This document shows, piece after piece, positions 30,976-34,052 of a DNA stretch of 34,052 bases; the first letter of the stretch is position 1, and every line of letters begins with the position of its first letter. The notes beneath the pieces were generated by a model. It had not been told where the DNA came from, ran no database searches, and saw only the letters and a program-made list of their open reading frames with translations. The stretch is from Hawksworthiomyces lignivorus (taxonomy: Eukaryota > Ascomycota > Sordariomycetes > Ophiostomatales > Ophiostomataceae): the NCBI GenBank assembly GCA_002917075.1, contig NTMA01000162.1, positions 1 to 34,052 of the forward strand, in the 5' to 3' direction. A program made the translations under genes and the position numbers.

Positions 30976-31445
30976 GACTGCGCGAGACACAAGAGAGTTG
31001 GTATTCTCCACATTCAGGGCGATCTGATTCTGACTCGATTGATGAGGTTTGGCATTAAAACTCGATATAATTTATACAAGAGCAATGACGACTCGACAAG
31101 AAATTTAGTTGCTGACTAGGGCTCGGGTACCCCGGTTCTCCAAATTGCCAAATCCTTCTAATGCCGAGATGGAACCTAGTATTGAACAGGTTAGCCAATC
31201 TAGTCGTCTTTTGACTACTCCAGCATAGGCCAAACTGATACCAGCTCCAACAAAAGCGGAGCTTAGCGTCATTGTCTGACTCGAACGATGTTGACAAGGC
31301 TTTCCTTACTCGAACCGGAATGGAAGCGAAACTGGAGAAAAAGATTTAAGAACACAACGACGTAGCTTGCATCCCGTCAGATCAAGCCAGTGTGTCGAAA
31401 TCGTCAACTCAATATCACATTTCAACTTTTACAACGTTCGTCAAT
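30976..31445. promoter_or_regulatory. Divergent promoter between bZIP and SDR genes
   Basis: A 470-bp gap separates the two starts. It contains mixed sequence with no motif I can name with confidence. A minus frame at 31055-31297 has no support. Confidence 0.45.
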
Positions 31446-32419
31446 ATGAGTGAATCAAAAAATGTTGCTTTGATTACGGGAGGTGGTAGGTCGTCGAGGC
31501 TTGTCAAATACCGACTAAAGCTGCCCAATTCAAAATGCGTCTTAGTCATACGCAGGGAATGACGTTAATTGAATTTACAGGATCTGGAATTGGCCTGGCC
31601 ACCGCTCGTCATCTTCATGCGAGGAATTGGCGGATAACAATTGTTGACTTCCGCGAACCTCGTGAGGACATAACCAGTTTGGATGCACTGTTCGTCAAGG
31701 CTGATATCCGAGAGTTCGGAGATCTTGCCTCTGCATTCAAACTCACAGTTGAGAAATGGGGACGCATCGATTTTGGTATGTTTACACCCGTACAGCAATC
31801 ACTAGTGCATGACTAAACGACCCTTTATGTAGTATTTGCAAATGCGGGCATCACCGATGTTACCAACTTTTATGAGCGACATTCTGTTGATCAGTTGCCG
31901 CCACCCAACACGTTACCAATAGACGTGAATTACACGGGCACACTTTACACGTCATATCTGGCAATGCATTACTTTCGGGAGAATAGTAATCCATCTGGAG
32001 GCACACTGATTGCAACAAGTTCAGGGGCAGGTATATATGCGGCCCCTCCGATGCCTGTCTATGCCGGTGCGAAGCACGCCGTTGTAGGCTTGGTGCGTTC
32101 GATGGCACCTGTTCTTGAAAAAGAAGGCATCAAGGCGCATTGTGTGCTACCAGGGGCAGTTAAAACCAATATTGTTGACCCAGAAAGCATGAAGGATTAT
32201 CCAGAGAGTCTATATACCTCCGTTGATGATATAGTAGCTGCCGTGGACTCATTGCTATTTGGTCGTTTTGCTAAAGAAGGGAAAACGGGACGAATCGTTG
32301 AAGTTAGCCAAGGGAATATGGTTCATCGCGAGCAACTTGGATTTGTCGATGAAACTATGGCGCGAGTCGTGGGACTAATGGAACAGAAGGATGAGATACG
32401 TAGTACAACTATGGATTAG
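31446..32419 (+). CDS. Short-chain dehydrogenase/reductase (SDR)
   Basis: Three exons, 31446-31485, 31581-31775 and 31833-32419, with phase-1 introns of 95 and 57 nt, give 273 residues, the usual length of a classical SDR. Joining exons 1 and 2 completes the nucleotide-binding motif TGGGSGIG (11-18). Joining exons 2 and 3 gives VFANAGI with NAG at 82-84. The catalytic set is complete: Asn 111, Ser 141 or 142 in ATSSGAG, Tyr 155 and Lys 159 (YAGAK). It should be a cytosolic NAD(P)-dependent oxidoreductase; an acidic Asp ends strand two (ITIVDFRE), which favours NAD over NADP. The substrate is unknown. An HPGD-like or secondary-metabolite alcohol dehydrogenase role is possible. It is divergent from, and perhaps controlled by, the bZIP gene. 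Confidence 0.92.
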
Positions 32420-32753
32420 TCATGATAAACAATTTGCAGATCGAAGTCAGTTCACAGAAGTATATAATAAACTTTAGATCAATACTGTAGTTATTCTCAA
32501 TATAACTTATTCACATTTAACTTATTAGAACAGCCTACTTCCAACGTAAATATTAAAAAGATATATACTATATTATAATTTAAAGACACCGACACGAACA
32601 GTCTAACTCCATTCTTCTACGGCGGACACAGATAACATATTGTACGGTTTAAGCCAAATATTCGTTGACGAGCCTAGATATAGTATTTTATCAATGTCAA
32701 GACATCATTATGTCGGCTTTGACCTATCTTGACACATACAAGATTGCCTATCC
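32420..32753. other. AT-rich spacer
   Basis: A convergent gap between the SDR gene and the NLR pseudogene. It is AT-rich, particularly 32455-32585, with no coding potential. It must hold the SDR 3' end. Confidence 0.5.
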
Positions 32754-32814
32754 TCAGCGTGTTGGAATAGTCGGCTTCGCGTTCATCTTACGTATCTCCA
32801 TCACCTGCAGCTCT

Positions 32815-33075
32815 AGCTTCTCAGCCTCATCCAACCGGCCTTGACTCTGATATGTCGACGCCAGATTGTTCATGTTCGTTAACATGTCAGGATGGTCGGC
32901 TCCGAGCTTGGCCTTGCGTGCCTCTATCATTTGTATATATAGCTTCTCAGCCTCGTTCAATCGGCCTTAGTTCCAGTACGTCGACGCCAGATTGTTCATG
33001 CTCGTTAACGTGTCAGGGTGATCGGCCCCGAGCTTGGCCTTGCGTGCCTCTATCACCTGTATATATAGCTTTTTA
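32815..33075 (-). repeat. Tandem TPR-coding repeat, about 126-bp period
   Basis: Two copies of a 126-bp unit encoding the TPR motif lie in tandem with high identity (for example GAGCTTGGCCTTGCGTGCCT at about 32907 and 33033 on the plus strand). Such near-identical TPR units are typical of NLR repeat domains under concerted evolution. Confidence 0.8.
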
Positions 33076-33534
33076 GCCTCGTCCCACTGACCCCGGTCGT
33101 AAAGCACGTTTGTAAAAATCGGTATGCTCGCTAGAGTTGTAGGGTCTTCTACTCCTAACTTTTTTTCACAAGCTTTCCAAGATTTTACCATTCGTTCCAC
33201 GATATCATATCTCCCTTGTAACCAAGCATAACACCCTCCTCTATATAAGAGAGTCGTCCATTTTCCCACCCTATCTTCAGTCGGTTTATAGTCCAAGGCT
33301 AACTGAACATGTGGAAAAAGCTTCTGACAAGTCGTCCAATTCTCATAATATTTTATCGGAAATGACGCTTCCATTCGATTGATATACTGTTGTTTAAATT
33401 TTTCTTGTTGTCCATACACCTACAACCATTTTCTCATTGACAATTGTACGAGTCTGTGCATCTCAAACTCGTTTCCTTGATCGTTCAAGTTCAAAAGACA
33501 GTAATCTCTTAATATTGCAACGTCGTCTTCGAAC

Positions 33535-33630
33535 TCGTCGTCTACACTGTCCACGTCGTTGTCTGTATCATTATCTATGTCGTTACCGTTGTCGTTACTG
33601 TTGTCGTTGTTATTGTTGTCGTTGTTAGAT
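33535..33630. repeat. Trinucleotide-like microsatellite in the NLR remnant
   Basis: GTTGTC/GTC-rich sequence on the plus strand encodes the Asn/Asp-rich linker of the pseudogene on the minus strand. The acidic linker is present in intact relatives, but its length varies with this repeat. Confidence 0.75.
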
Positions 33631-33720
33631 TCAGAATTCTCATCTTGGTTGTTGGCTCGTTCGGTAACTGTTATCGCACATGAAAATACATATCTAAAAA
33701 TTTCCTCTTTTGGATCCTAA

Positions 33721-34052
33721 CACAAGCGCTACACAGTCTGGCACTAACGCTAAGCACCTCTGCCCAGGCTACACATCGTGCCTGGCCATTATTGCTTGTG
33801 CTACATACGCCACACCCACTTAAAGCAAGGTGCTTGAAAACGGACCAAGGGGAAGTTTGTCATTTTTTACCCCGGGGTAAAAAAAAAAAGGGGGGGGGGA
33901 TAACAACTACAAAGGCGTTTCTCCTACACACTTCCATTAATACAGTGTCTTTTTATATATTTCTCTGATATCTCCTCTAATTTCTACATTATGTTATTGA
34001 GTCGTAGCTGAAGAGACCCCCTGCGCGGTATGGGGAAGTGTGGAGGATTTTG
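33721..34052. other. Repeat-derived edge of the window
   Basis: No gene is visible. It holds the inverted third copy of the 20-bp motif (33742-33761), a perfect palindrome with adjoining A and G runs (33863-33899), and AT-rich sequence. It starts exactly where the NLR reading frame disappears, so it probably belongs to an element that truncated that gene. Confidence 0.45.
33863..33884. repeat. Perfect 22-bp palindrome
   Basis: TTTTTTACCCC is followed directly by its reverse complement with no spacer. It continues into an A-run ending at 33889 and a G-run at 33890-33899. Confidence 0.9.

Larger units (their letters stand above)
32754..33720 (-). pseudogene. Remnant of a TPR-containing NLR (NB-ARC/TPR family C-terminal part)
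   Basis: The minus strand reads the end of a well-known fungal NLR: KEEIFRYVFSCAITVTERAN, an Asn/Asp-rich stretch, FEDDVAILRDYCLLNLN, FEMHRLVQLSMRKWL, then YGQQEKFKQQYINRM, FPHVQLALDYKPTEDRVG and 42-residue kinesin-light-chain-type TPR units (EARKAKLGADHPDTLTSMNNLAST). It is broken. TAG at 33420-33422 and TAA in the linker between TPR units at about 32969-32971 both sit where Gln (CAG or CAA) would be natural, as after C-to-T mutation. Near 32785 the frame slips by one base within the last TPR. The nucleotide-binding domain and N-terminal effector are missing, because recognisable sequence begins abruptly at about 33720. A functional product is not expected. Confidence 0.82.

Noticed and set aside
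32815..33075. Regular repeats that could be mistaken for a CRISPR array
   Set aside because: The 126-bp units encode TPR motifs of the NLR remnant in frame, and the organism is a fungus.
1..34052. tRNA or rRNA genes
   Set aside because: I looked for cloverleaf-like blocks with A- and B-box motifs and saw none that I could support by eye.

Overview
The window looks like an accessory region of a filamentous ascomycete genome (Pezizomycotina, most likely Sordariomycetes). The genes carry short GT-AG introns (about 55 to 170 nt), several with CTAAC-type branch sites. The families are typical of these fungi: HET domain, alpha/beta-hydrolase-NACHT NLR, TPR NLR, DUF3425 bZIP, homeodomain/C2H2 factor and Rua1_C. 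The decayed repeats show TpA-rich, CpA-poor sequence and C-to-T stop codons, which fits repeat-induced point mutation (RIP). I cannot name the species.

Layout. 1-3900: gene-poor, with a broken SUR7-like membrane protein gene (minus, 1194-2307), an unrecognised coding fragment (plus, 2427-2792) and a 21-A tract. 3898-6033: intact single-exon HET-domain gene. 6970-12906: a seven-exon gene that I rebuilt from phase-matched splice sites; it predicts about 1775 residues with hydrolase, NACHT, two CCCH fingers, C2H2-like fingers and a Rua1_C-type end. 12907-14679: no gene, one eroded coding remnant. 14680-17025 (minus): diaminopropionate ammonia-lyase fused to an M20 hydrolase. It diverges from a homeodomain/zinc-finger factor at 17395-19047. 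19430-23050: a GC-rich fragment of a secreted carbohydrate-binding-like protein joined to a RIP-damaged LINE-like retrotransposon on the minus strand. 24414-26398 (minus) and 27404-28314 (plus): a divergent pair of unrecognised alpha-helical proteins, each with a central hydrophobic hairpin. 29653-30975 (minus) and 31446-32419 (plus): a divergent bZIP factor and short-chain dehydrogenase. 32754-33720 (minus): a TPR-NLR pseudogene with two nonsense codons and a frameshift.

How the genes may work together. HET, NACHT-NLR and TPR-NLR families are the usual parts of fungal allorecognition and programmed cell death. The helical-hairpin pair has the outline of membrane-acting effectors. My inference is that the window is a fast-evolving self/non-self region, with ordinary metabolic and regulatory genes (DAPAL-M20, homeodomain factor, bZIP/SDR) interspersed. 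The two most unusual items are the NLR that runs into nucleic-acid-binding zinc fingers and the divergent helical-hairpin pair. Every exon junction given here comes from reading splice signals and phase, not from transcripts.
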